Assembly (NCBI GenBank): GCA_030612185.1
Contig: JAUWOI010000130.1
Location: 1-9,657, forward strand
DNA length: 9,657 nt
Source: Anaerolineae bacterium
GTDB taxonomy: Bacteria; Chloroflexota; Anaerolineae; B4-G1
Direction of reading: 5' to 3'
A program made the position numbers and the translations under genes. The notes below the pieces were generated by a model. The model saw only the letters and a program-made list of their open reading frames with translations, ran no database searches and had not been told where the DNA came from. Below are positions 1 through 5,992 of the stretch, one piece after another. Each line of letters begins with the position of its first letter. Position 1 is the first letter of the stretch.

Positions 1-612
1 CCGGCTGAACAGGTCCACAATCTGCGCCTGGACTGTCACGTCCAGGGCGGTGGTTGGCTCATCGGCGATGACGATCTCGGGCGTGCAGGCGATGGCGATG
101 GCGATCATCACTCGCTGGCGCATGCCGCCGGAAAACTCGAATGGGTAGTTTTTGTAGCGCAGTTCCGGGTCAGGGATGCCCACCCGGGCCAGTAACTTGA
201 GCGTACGTTCTTTGGCCTGCTCCTTGCTCATATCCAGGTGTCTGGTCAGAGTCTCGGAGATCTGCTCTCCAATGGTCAAAATCGGGTTCAGCGAGGACAT
301 CGGGTCCTGGAAAACGAACCCGATCTGGCCCCCGCGCACGTCGCGCAGTTCCTCCGGTGACATCTGAAGCAGATCGCGCCGGCCGCCAGCGCTGGTGAAG
401 AGCGCCTTGCCCTCCTCCACTTTGCCCGGCGGTGACGGGATCAGGCCCAGGAGTGACATCATGGTCACGCTCTTGCCGCTGCCGCTTTCGCCCACGATGG
501 CCAGCGTCTCGCCTTCCTCCAGGTCGAAGGAGACGCCGTTCACGGCATTGACGACGCCGTCCAGCGTGTAGAATTTGGTGACGAGGTTCTTAACTTCCAA
601 AACGATTGGCAT
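1..612 (-). CDS. Peptide/opine-type ABC importer ATPase, DppD/OppD-like (3' part cut off by window edge)
   Basis: Cytoplasmic ATPase subunit that would power the importer encoded just upstream. The frame is open for 204 codons and runs off the window, so only the N-terminal two thirds is seen. Visible motifs are Walker A GESGSGKS (residues 41-48), Q-loop Gln in FVFQDP (about 102), the ABC signature SGGMRQR (161-167), Walker B IVIADEP (180-186) and D-loop ALD (189-191). The H-loop and the C-terminal oligopeptide-transporter extension lie outside. [10 protein letters not shown] after the Q-loop is typical of the DppD/DppF/OppD/OppF family. The ATG at 612 follows GGAG by 8 bases and lies 13 bases after the permease stop, so it is the last visible gene of a four-gene operon; a partner DppF-like ATPase may follow beyond the window. 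Substrate is not readable from this subunit. Confidence 0.95.
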   Translation of the reverse strand, partial: MPIVLEVKNLVTKFYTLDGVVNAVNGVSFDLEEGETLAIVGESGSGKSVTMMSLLGLIPSPPGKVEEGKALFTSAGGRRDLLQMSPEELRDVRGGQIGFVFQDPMSSLNPILTIGEQISETLTRHLDMSKEQAKERTLKLLARVGIPDPELRYKNYPFEFSGGMRQRVMIAIAIACTPEIVIADEPTTALDVTVQAQIVDLFSR

Positions 613-625
613 TTTTTACTCCCCC

Positions 626-1552
626 TCACTTCCTCGAACGTCGCAGGCGCGGGTCGAGCACGTCGCGCAGCCAGTCACCCAAGAGATTCATGCCCAGCGA
701 TGTGAACATGATCGCCAGGCCGGGGAAGGTAGCGATCCAGGGGAAACTGGTCAGGTACTTGCGGCCATTGGCCAGCATGTTGCCCCAACTGGGCACGGTG
801 GGCGGCACGCTCAACCCCAGGAAGCCCAGGCCAGCCTCGTAGAAGATCATGCGCGACATTTCAAAAGTCGCCAGGATGATGAGTGGGCCCATGAGGTTGG
901 GCATGATGTGGTCGAAGAGGATGCGTCCCCAACGAGCTCCAACGCTGATGGCCGATTCGACGTAGCCCGATTCGCGGATGCGCAGCACCTCGCCGCGCGT
1001 GACGCGGGCGAAAACGGGCGAGTCGGTGATGCCGAAGATCAGGATGACGTTTATCAGACTCCGGCCCAGGATGGAGGCGATAAACACCACGAACAGAAGG
1101 TACGGCAGCGACAGCACCAGGTTGATAAAGCCCATAATGACAGCGTCCACCCGTCCCCCGGCGTAGCCGGCGATGGCCCCGATGACCACGCCCAGGGTGC
1201 CGGCAATCAGCACGCCGAAAAAGCCGACGGTCAGCGAGACCCGCGTCCCATAGAGGATGCGGCTGAGGGTATCCCGGCCCAGGTTGTCGGTGCCGAAGGG
1301 GTGATCCCAACTGCCTCCCTCGCTCCAGGCCGGGGGCATCTTGTTATCGCGCAAGTTCTGATCCAGCGGGTCGTACGGCGAAAACTGGGGAGCAAACACC
1401 GCCGCCACCACAACTACCAGAAACAGAATCAGCCCGATGATGCCGCTGCGGTCGCGCCACAGGAACCGCCCCGCGTAAGCCAGGCGATCCTTGAAAGTGC
1501 GCTCAACGTCTAGCAAACTATCTGCGGCTTGGGTTCTTTCTTCACTTGCCAT
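626..1552 (-). CDS. ABC importer inner-membrane permease, DppC/OppC-like
   Basis: Second transmembrane subunit (308 residues, normal for DppC). A cytoplasmic N-terminus of about 36 residues precedes the first membrane helix (about 37-56). The family signature HPFGTDNLGRD is at 84-94. Further hydrophobic helices follow, then an EAA-type coupling loop (about 199-218, ending HIMPN) that contacts the ATPase, and the conserved segment EAGLGFLGLSVPPTVPSWG (239-257). The C-terminus LGDWLRDVLDPR (291-302) is typical of the family. The ATG at 1552 overlaps the end of the preceding permease gene by 11 bases and has GAGG seven bases upstream, so the two permeases are probably translationally coupled and made in equal amounts. 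Family assignment is firm; the transported compound is unknown. Confidence 0.96.
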   Translation of the reverse strand: MASEERTQAADSLLDVERTFKDRLAYAGRFLWRDRSGIIGLILFLVVVVAAVFAPQFSPYDPLDQNLRDNKMPPAWSEGGSWDHPFGTDNLGRDTLSRILYGTRVSLTVGFFGVLIAGTLGVVIGAIAGYAGGRVDAVIMGFINLVLSLPYLLFVVFIASILGRSLINVILIFGITDSPVFARVTRGEVLRIRESGYVESAISVGARWGRILFDHIMPNLMGPLIILATFEMSRMIFYEAGLGFLGLSVPPTVPSWGNMLANGRKYLTSFPWIATFPGLAIMFTSLGMNLLGDWLRDVLDPRLRRSRK

Positions 1553-2462
1553 AGCGAATCCTCGGGTCTATAATTGCATAAGCCACATCGGTCAGCAGGT
1601 TGAGCAGCAACACGACCAGGCTGACGAAAAAGGCGACCGCCTGCACCAGCGGGAAATCCCGCCAGCCGACAGACTGCTCAACCAACTGACCCATGCCGGG
1701 CCAGGAGAAGATGGTCTCAATGTAGATGGACCCGCCCAGCATGTAGCCGAACTGGACGCCAATCACGCTCACCAGGGGGATGGCGACGTTCCTGAGCACG
1801 TGCTTGACGTAGATGGTTCTGGGCTCCAACCCCTTGCTGTGGGCAGTGCGGATAAAGTCCTCGCCTCGGATCTCCAACACGGTCGAGCGCGTCAACCGCA
1901 CGATCTGGCCCATAGTGGGCAGGCCAAGCACGAAGGCCGGCATAACTACCGATTTCCACTCGTCACGGCCAAAGGAGGGGAACCACTCAAGCCTCACGGC
2001 GAAGATGAGAATCAGAATCAACGCCAGCCAGAAATTGGGGATGCTCTGACCCAAAAGGGCCAGGCCACGCCCCAGGTTATCCATAGCGCTGCCCGGGTTA
2101 AAGCCCCCAATCAGGCCCAGCGGGATGCCCACTACCGCTGCCATGAGCAGCGCTGTGCCGGCCAGTTGCACCGTGGCCGGCACCCGTTCCATCACCATCT
2201 GCATAGCCGGTGACTTGAAGTGTAACGAATTGCCAAAGTCGCCCACAACCGCTCCGGAGAGGAACCGACCGAACTGGGTTAGGATAGGATCGTTGAAGCC
2301 CATTTTTTCTCGGAAGGCTTCGACCGCTTCAGGGGAGGCTTCGCGTGATATCATCAACGACGCCGGGTCTCCGGTGACGCGCACCATGAAGAACACCAGC
2401 AGCAGAACCCCGAACAGAAGCAGGATTGACTGACCTAGTTTGGATAGGAAATAGCGTTGCAT
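1542..2462 (-). CDS. ABC importer inner-membrane permease, DppB/OppB-like
   Basis: First transmembrane subunit, 306 residues, the usual length for DppB. It starts MQRYFLSKLGQS with a first helix at about 11-28, then a periplasmic stretch (about 30-95), and further helices. The coupling loop with TAHSKGL is at about 206-212. The family markers ETIFSWPGMGQL (249-260) and the C-terminal DPRIRYGK (299-306) are present. The ATG at 2462 was chosen because AAAGGAGGT stands four bases upstream; an open extension to 2516 adds 18 residues without homology to DppB N-termini and reads through a small repeat. The gene lies 218 bases downstream of the binding-protein stop, separated by hairpins that may lower its expression relative to the binding protein. 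Confidence 0.96.
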   Translation of the reverse strand: MQRYFLSKLGQSILLLFGVLLLVFFMVRVTGDPASLMISREASPEAVEAFREKMGFNDPILTQFGRFLSGAVVGDFGNSLHFKSPAMQMVMERVPATVQLAGTALLMAAVVGIPLGLIGGFNPGSAMDNLGRGLALLGQSIPNFWLALILILIFAVRLEWFPSFGRDEWKSVVMPAFVLGLPTMGQIVRLTRSTVLEIRGEDFIRTAHSKGLEPRTIYVKHVLRNVAIPLVSVIGVQFGYMLGGSIYIETIFSWPGMGQLVEQSVGWRDFPLVQAVAFFVSLVVLLLNLLTDVAYAIIDPRIRYGK

Positions 2463-2477
2463 AGCACCTCCTTTAGC

Positions 2478-2516
2478 GTGAAACGTGATGCGTGAAATAC
2501 CACGAGGCCGTTTCAC
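2478..2516. repeat. Short inverted repeat GTGAAAC/GTTTCAC upstream of the first permease gene
   Basis: GTGAAAC at about 2478-2484 is mirrored by GTTTCAC at about 2510-2516, and GCGTGAAA occurs twice in the first 25 bases. It lies in the untranslated gap before the DppB-like gene. It may be a small dispersed repeat; no function can be read from it. Confidence 0.4.
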
Positions 2517-2532
2517 ATTTCATGTTTTACTT

Positions 2533-2561
2533 GTGGGAGGGCGCCTGGGGCGCCCTCCCAC
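2533..2561. repeat. Perfect 13-bp hairpin between binding-protein and permease genes
   Basis: GTGGGAGGGCGCC (2533-2545) is exactly complementary to GGCGCCCTCCCAC (2549-2561), leaving a three-base loop. No T-run follows on either strand, so it is unlikely to be a simple intrinsic terminator. It lies 120 bases after the binding-protein stop and about 70 bases before the permease start. Such hairpins in binding-protein/permease gaps (as between malE and malF in Escherichia coli) stabilise the upstream message, so the abundant binding protein can outnumber the membrane subunits; that role is inferred here. Confidence 0.75.
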
Positions 2562-2660
2562 CGGTGTTCGGCTGAGCCTTCGGCTGTGCTCAGGGCAAGC
2601 TCCTTCGGCGGAGTTTACAGTGAGCGAAGCTGAACTGCTCAGGACGGGCTCACGCCAAAG
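2562..2660. repeat. Cluster of small REP-like palindromes (CTGAGC...GCTCAG type)
   Basis: CTGAGC (2572-2577) pairs with GCTCAG (2588-2593) around a CCTTCGGCTG spacer. GTGAGC (2620-2625) pairs with GCTCAC (2648-2653). CCTTCGGC occurs again around 2602. The segment resembles the short dispersed TTCGACAGGCTCAG-type repeats seen in many Chloroflexota genomes (family knowledge, not checked). A related unit occurs inside the hydantoinase gene at 8988-9005. Confidence 0.55.
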
Positions 2661-2680
2661 CCAAGCTTAGTCTACTGAGC

Positions 2681-4297
2681 CTACTCTCCTACGACGAACG
2701 TGCCGTCCCAGAGGAAGTAGCCCTCATACGAGCGCGGCTTGTACTCCTGCACCCGGATATTGACCGCCTCGAAGGCAATCGGTTCGTAGAGGTAAATGAA
2801 GGGTGGGTTTTCCTTCATGTATACCTGCAGTTCCTCGTACAACGCCTTTCTCTCATCACGGTCAAAAGTTGCCCTGATCTCGTTCAACAAGCGGATTATC
2901 TCTTCATCCTCCCAAGAGGAGAAGCTGGCGTCCCAGCCCATCAAAGCGCCTGTCAGTCGCCGGAAAGCCTCACCTCCCGTTGCAGACCAACTGTCGCCAA
3001 AGAGCGGCGGCAGTTCCTTGTTGGCCTCCAGTTCCCAGTAGTGACCGGATTCCATGATCTCGAGTGTCACATCAATGCCTACGTCACCCAGTTGGCCTAC
3101 GACAGCCTCGCACACTTCCTCGAAGTGGGTGTAGGCGCCGGCCGGGCAGGCCATGTCTATCGAGAAGCCATCCGGGTAGCCGGCCTCGGCCAGGAGTTCC
3201 TTGGCCTTGTCCGGATCGTAGCCAAAGGGCTCGACGTTGCCGTAGCCCAGTTCGCCCGTCGCCACGTAGCCCGTGGCCGACTTGGCAAAGCCGTCGAACA
3301 GGGCATCTATGATGGCATCCACGTCCACGGCGTAGTTCATGGCCTGTCGGACTTTGGCATCCATGGTCGGCTGGTCCAGGCCAGTGGTCAGGTTGTTGAA
3401 GGCGACGTACCAGATGCGGGTCTGGGGATACTTGATGACCTTGACGTCTTCCACGCCCAGCAGGCTCTGGGCCTCCTCCGCACTCAGGCGGGTGACGATG
3501 GCTACCGCGCCGGTCTGGAGGGCGGCCACGCGGGGGGCGGACTCGGGGACGGGCCGGAAGATCACGGTCTGGATCTTGGGCGCTCCCCGCCAGTAGTCGA
3601 GATTGGCTTCCATGGTGATGTGGTCACCCTTGACCCACTCGACGAACTTGTAGGGACCGGTACCAATCGGGTTCTCGGGCTCAAATCCGGGGGGGATCAT
3701 CGCCCAAGCATCGGCCATGTTGGCCATAAAGAGCACGTTTGGCTCCGGCGTGGTGACCTTGACAGTATATTCGTCAATCTTTTCCACCGACTCGGCCTCC
3801 CGCCATTGATCGCTATATTCATAGTCACCCTCGACAGCGTGATTCCAGGAAAAGACGACCGCATCGGCGTTAAAGGGCTCACCGTTGTGGAAAGTGACGC
3901 CTTCGCGCAAATGGAAGGTGTACTCGGCACCGTCCTCGGAGATATCCCAACTCTCGGCCAGCGCGGGCTCGATCTCATTGTCATCGTTCAACCAAACCAG
4001 TGAGTCGTACAACTGCCAGGCAGTCGTGGAGGCCTGCCGTTCCGCGCACTGCGGCAGGTCGAGGGAGTTGGGGAAGGGCGAGAGGGCTCGCACCAGGGTG
4101 CCCTCCGGTCCGGCAGGGGGAGGTGGGACCTCCACCTCCACGGTCTTTTCAACCTCGACCTCGACTTCGCGAGTGACTTCGACTTCTTTTTCGACCTCGA
4201 CGGTCCTCTCAATCACCTGCGGCTGACAGGCCGTGGCCAGCATAGCGACGACGGCTATCAGGCTCGTAACGATCAATATTCTTCTAATGTGTGACAT
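2681..4297 (-). CDS. Solute-binding lipoprotein of a peptide/opine-type ABC importer (SBP_bac_5 family, DppA/OppA-like)
   Basis: Extracytoplasmic receptor (538 residues) that captures the substrate and delivers it to the permeases. Residues 1-23 form a lipoprotein signal peptide with two arginines, a hydrophobic core and lipobox LATAC, so Cys24 should be lipidated. Residues 27-57 are a Glu/Val/Lys-repeat spacer followed by PPPP, a layout frequent in Chloroflexota binding proteins. The mature domain shows family features such as LYDSLVWLN, PALAESWDISEDGAEYTFHL and FHNGEPFNADAVVFSW early on, YWRGAPKIQTVIF in the middle, and QAMNYAVD later. The start at 4297 has AAAGGAG with good spacing. It ends in TAG. 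It heads the operon with the DppB-, DppC- and DppD-like genes; ligand could be a peptide, opine, amine or other polar compound, and the sequence does not decide. Confidence 0.95.
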   Translation of the reverse strand: MSHIRRILIVTSLIAVVAMLATACQPQVIERTVEVEKEVEVTREVEVEVEKTVEVEVPPPPAGPEGTLVRALSPFPNSLDLPQCAERQASTTAWQLYDSLVWLNDDNEIEPALAESWDISEDGAEYTFHLREGVTFHNGEPFNADAVVFSWNHAVEGDYEYSDQWREAESVEKIDEYTVKVTTPEPNVLFMANMADAWAMIPPGFEPENPIGTGPYKFVEWVKGDHITMEANLDYWRGAPKIQTVIFRPVPESAPRVAALQTGAVAIVTRLSAEEAQSLLGVEDVKVIKYPQTRIWYVAFNNLTTGLDQPTMDAKVRQAMNYAVDVDAIIDALFDGFAKSATGYVATGELGYGNVEPFGYDPDKAKELLAEAGYPDGFSIDMACPAGAYTHFEEVCEAVVGQLGDVGIDVTLEIMESGHYWELEANKELPPLFGDSWSATGGEAFRRLTGALMGWDASFSSWEDEEIIRLLNEIRATFDRDERKALYEELQVYMKENPPFIYLYEPIAFEAVNIRVQEYKPRSYEGYFLWDGTFVVGE

Positions 4298-4313
4298 CTT
4301 CTTCTCCTTTCAC

Positions 4314-4358
4314 TTAGATGGGTTTACAACGGACGGATACAACCTTGCAGGACTTCAC
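4314..4358 (-). CDS. Possible leader mini-ORF before the binding-protein gene
   Basis: A strong ribosome-binding sequence AAAGGAGGT (4378-4370) stands about 75 bases before the binding-protein ATG and serves no long gene. From GTG at 4358 a 14-codon frame reads MKSCKVVSVRCKPI and stops with TAA 16 bases before the binding-protein start. The 11-12 base gap from the Shine-Dalgarno to this GTG is long. A nearer GTG (about 4368) opens a different 15-codon frame but is too close. It could be a translated leader that couples to, or tunes, the binding-protein gene, or an accident of a GA-rich leader. Confidence 0.25.
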   Translation of the reverse strand: MKSCKVVSVRCKPI

Positions 4359-4433
4359 CCCCAGTCACCACCTCCTTTCCTGACTAACTCAACCCGATAC
4401 TTCCGCCCCACTTTCAGGCGGTTCGGGCGCAGA

Positions 4434-4655
4434 CTACAGACAACGCGTAGATTCCCACGCACCCTGGCGCGTGGGCACTGCCCAACGATTGTGGACGTGC
4501 TCAAGGAAACCGTGGGCCTTGAGCCAATCGAGATCGTGGTGCATCGTGGCTTCGGAAATATTCAACACTTCGCTCGGGTTAACATTGTGAACGGTGCCGT
4601 GGATTTCCAGTGCTCCCGCATCCGCTCGCGTCGCTGAACAGGGGTAGAGTGTGGG
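4434..4655 (-). pseudogene. Remnant of a DeoR-type helix-turn-helix regulator
   Basis: On the minus strand the frame ending at 4434 reads VLNISEATMHHDLDWLKAHG and then FLEHVHNRWAVPTRQG. This closely resembles the DeoR-family N-terminal winged helix (pattern LNVSEATIRRDLDWLE..G.LERVHGGA). The expected first helix, QRRERMREH, is found just upstream but in another frame (about 4655-4620), and LEIHGTV continues in the first frame, so a one-base loss has broken the domain. No effector-binding domain follows; the frame stops after AWESTRCL. No Shine-Dalgarno is visible for the possible ATG at 4700. An 7-bp hairpin (CCCACGC 4454-4460 / GCGTGGG 4469-4475) lies in its end. It was probably once a local regulator of the importer; it now forms part of the transcribed leader. 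A short intact protein is less likely. Confidence 0.5.
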
Positions 4656-4725
4656 CTCGTTGTATGGAGAGATGCGCCTATCCGTGCAAGCCGCAAGCAT
4701 TGTGACGGAAATTGAGCGCTTCTGA

Positions 4726-4759
4726 GTTATATTATAACATATTTTGGCCTAGTTTGCAA
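4726..4759 (-). promoter_or_regulatory. Strong sigma70-type promoter towards the importer operon, with palindromic -10
   Basis: On the minus strand TTGCAA (4759-4754) is followed, after exactly 17 bases, by a perfect TATAAT (4736-4731) preceded by TG in the extended -10 position (4739-4738). The -10 lies inside a 13-bp odd palindrome GTTATATTATAAC (4726-4738) that a dimeric regulator could bind. Transcription would start near 4724 and give a leader of about 425 bases before the binding-protein start, containing the regulator remnant and the orphan Shine-Dalgarno. This is the only AT-rich patch in the region. Confidence 0.65.
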
Positions 4760-4800
4760 GTTTGCCTTTCGCGGTTCCAACAAACCCTGGTAGTGCCCCC

Positions 4801-4868
4801 CTTGGGTGTTGTTGCTCTCAAGGGATTGCCAAATCCCGTCCCAAGCGCCGGATATGGCTATCCGGCGC
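4801..4868. repeat. Compact set of three stem-loops
   Basis: CTTGGG (4801-4806) pairs with CCCAAG (4840-4845), enclosing a hairpin GGGATT/AATCCC (4822-4827 and 4832-4837, four-base loop). Directly adjoining is GCGCCGGATA (4845-4854) pairing perfectly with TATCCGGCGC (4859-4868) around a four-base loop. No T-run follows. It lies just upstream of the importer promoter; it may be a repeat element or a structured RNA end for the upstream transcript. Confidence 0.45.
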
Positions 4869-4995
4869 GAGCAAGACAGCATAAGTAGGGCACAGTGGCC
4901 TAACAACATCCTACAGGGACACTACCCAAACCCTCGCTATGGCGTAACTACCTAACGAAGATTCGCCTCAAACCGACGAGTAATGGGACACAGAC

Positions 4996-5057
4996 AAACA
5001 CGGGCTGCGCACACGGCTCTTTTTATCCTGCCCGTGTTTTTCCGTGTTCGTCCGTGT
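4996..5057. repeat. Inverted repeat plus three CCGTGT units at 10-bp spacing
   Basis: AAACACGGGC (4996-5005) is exactly complementary to GCCCGTGTTT (5030-5039). The right arm runs into three CCGTGT units that start at 5032, 5042 and 5052, one DNA turn apart. The TCCGTGTTCGTCCGTGTCC wording resembles a dispersed intergenic repeat known from environmental bacterial genomes; that is recollection and unchecked. Confidence 0.45.
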
Positions 5058-5113
5058 CCAAAATCTTGTCTCGTATGTAAAGAATTTGCACCCTCAAAGG
5101 TTCAGACATAGAG

Positions 5114-5230
5114 CCTGGCGAAGGTTTGCGAGCAGATTTCAAGCCAGAAATGCCTTCGTCCACCAAAAACCGCCCCGTTGTCAGCGCTATTCGCAACCTT
5201 CGCCAGGGTGGCTGGACGAACCCCTGACAA
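5114..5230. repeat. Interleaved inverted repeats after the corrinoid-protein gene
   Basis: Three pairs of complementary arms occur in the order C-B-A-C'-B'-A' on the plus strand. C is CCTGGCGAAGGTTTGCG (5114-5130) with CGCAACCTTCGCCAGG (5192-5207), one base shorter. B is TTCGTCCA (5155-5162) with TGGACGAA (5213-5220). A is TTGTCAG (5178-5184) with CTGACAA (5224-5230). Each pair is inverted but the pairs are not nested, so they cannot all form one simple hairpin. It may be a small non-autonomous mobile repeat or two overlapping copies of one; no transposase is present. Confidence 0.6.
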
Positions 5231-5243
5231 TCTCTCAATATGG

Positions 5244-5900
5244 CTACTCTCCCTGGCTCAGCAGTCCCTTGACGATCTCCATCGCCTGCACAGCCGACCC
5301 TCCATAACCATCGGCCCCAATCTCATCCGCCCATTCCTGCGTCACCGGCCCGCCTCCCACGATCACAAAGTATTTCTCACGCAGACGCATCTCACGCAGC
5401 GTCTCAATCACCTCCCTCTGGGACGGCATCGTCGTCGTCATCAGGGAAGAGAGCGCGATAACGTCCGCCTTCGCCTTCCCGGCCTCCTCAATGAACTTCA
5501 AGGCCGGGTTGTCCACTCCGATGTCCACCACATCATAGCCGTTCGTCTCCAGCACGGTAGCCACGATGTTCTTGCCGATGCTGTGCATGTCCCCCTTGAC
5601 CGTGCCGACGAGCACCGTTCCCTTCTTGACCATCTGCTTCTTCTGGGCCTCGATCTCCGGCCTCAGAATCTCCATCGCGGCTTTGAACACCTCGGCGGCT
5701 ATCAGCAGGTCTGGCAGATACGCCTCCCCGCTCTCGAACCGCTCCCCGACGATAGCCATACCCTTTGAAAGCCCCTCGTCAACAGCCTCCAGAGGGTCCA
5801 TCCGGCTGGCGAGCGCCGCTTCAGCGTTCTCCCTGGCCTTATCCTGGTCTCCTTCAAGGATGGCCGATGCAAGATGTTCCAAAATCTGTCGCTTCTCCAT
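5244..5900 (-). CDS. Corrinoid (cobalamin-binding) methyl-carrier protein, MtmC/MtbC/MttC-type
   Basis: Small cytoplasmic methyl carrier, 218 residues, the normal length for corrinoid proteins of methylamine, methanol and betaine demethylation systems. Residues 1-90 form the helical cap domain that includes ESGEAYLPDLLIAAEVF. Residues 93-218 form the Rossmann-like B12 domain with the base-off signature GDMHSIGKN (Asp104, His106, Gly109; His106 should ligate cobalt), SSLMTTTM (151-158) and VGGGPVT (181-187). It would accept a methyl group from the methyltransferase encoded 92 bases upstream and pass it to a tetrahydrofolate- or CoM-type methyltransferase not seen here. The ATG at 5900 follows AAGGAGG by five bases. 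It ends in TAG with an in-frame TGA three codons later. Assignment to the family is firm; which amine system it serves follows only from its neighbour. Confidence 0.95.
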   Translation of the reverse strand: MEKRQILEHLASAILEGDQDKARENAEAALASRMDPLEAVDEGLSKGMAIVGERFESGEAYLPDLLIAAEVFKAAMEILRPEIEAQKKQMVKKGTVLVGTVKGDMHSIGKNIVATVLETNGYDVVDIGVDNPALKFIEEAGKAKADVIALSSLMTTTMPSQREVIETLREMRLREKYFVIVGGGPVTQEWADEIGADGYGGSAVQAMEIVKGLLSQGE

Positions 5901-5932
5901 TGGTTCCTCCTTGTGTCTGATCTGACAATATC

Positions 5933-5988
5933 CTTTCTTGTCTCCTTGTCTCCCGCTCCTCCGCTCCCCTGCACCTCTGCTCCCCTGC
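5933..5988 (-). repeat. Seven-unit purine-rich octamer array between methyltransferase and corrinoid genes
   Basis: Reading the minus strand from 5988, seven consecutive 8-base units follow the pattern GCRGRGGA: GCAGGGGA, GCAGAGGT, GCAGGGGA, GCGGAGGA, GCGGGAGA, CAAGGAGA, CAAGAAAG. They decay progressively towards the corrinoid gene. The array starts five bases after the methyltransferase TGA and ends 32 bases before the corrinoid ATG. Almost every unit carries a Shine-Dalgarno-like GGAG or GGGG. Eight is not a multiple of three, so unit gain or loss would shift any frame read across it. Confidence 0.75.
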
Positions 5989-5992
5989 TCAC

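Larger units (their letters stand above)
4760..5243. other. Gene-free region between corrinoid-protein stop and the importer promoter
   Basis: No convincing gene on either strand; the small open frames lack homology and Shine-Dalgarno sites. It holds three structured patches listed separately: nested stem-loops at 4801-4868, CCGTGT repeats at 4996-5057, and interleaved inverted repeats at 5114-5230. Nothing distinct is seen at 4870-4990. The transcript of the methyltransferase/corrinoid genes should end within this region, but no hairpin with a clear T-run follows the corrinoid stop. Confidence 0.6.

Noticed and set aside
575..1513. Plus-strand open frame of 312 codons opposite the DppC-like gene
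   Set aside because: It is His/Gln/Asp-rich with no family features and is a mirror of the GC-rich permease gene.
1542..2516. Longer start at 2516 for the DppB-like permease
   Set aside because: The added 18 residues come from a repeat-bearing gap; AAAGGAGGT precedes the ATG at 2462, which gives the normal DppB N-terminus.
3041..4003. Plus-strand open frame of 320 codons opposite the binding-protein gene
   Set aside because: It is antisense to a clearly recognised lipoprotein gene and shows no recognisable domain or ribosome-binding site.
5023..5238. Minus-strand 71-codon frame after the corrinoid gene
   Set aside because: It consists mostly of the interleaved inverted repeats and CCGTGT units and has no Shine-Dalgarno.
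5933..5988. CRISPR-like array
   Set aside because: Units are contiguous octamers without spacers and no cas gene is present.
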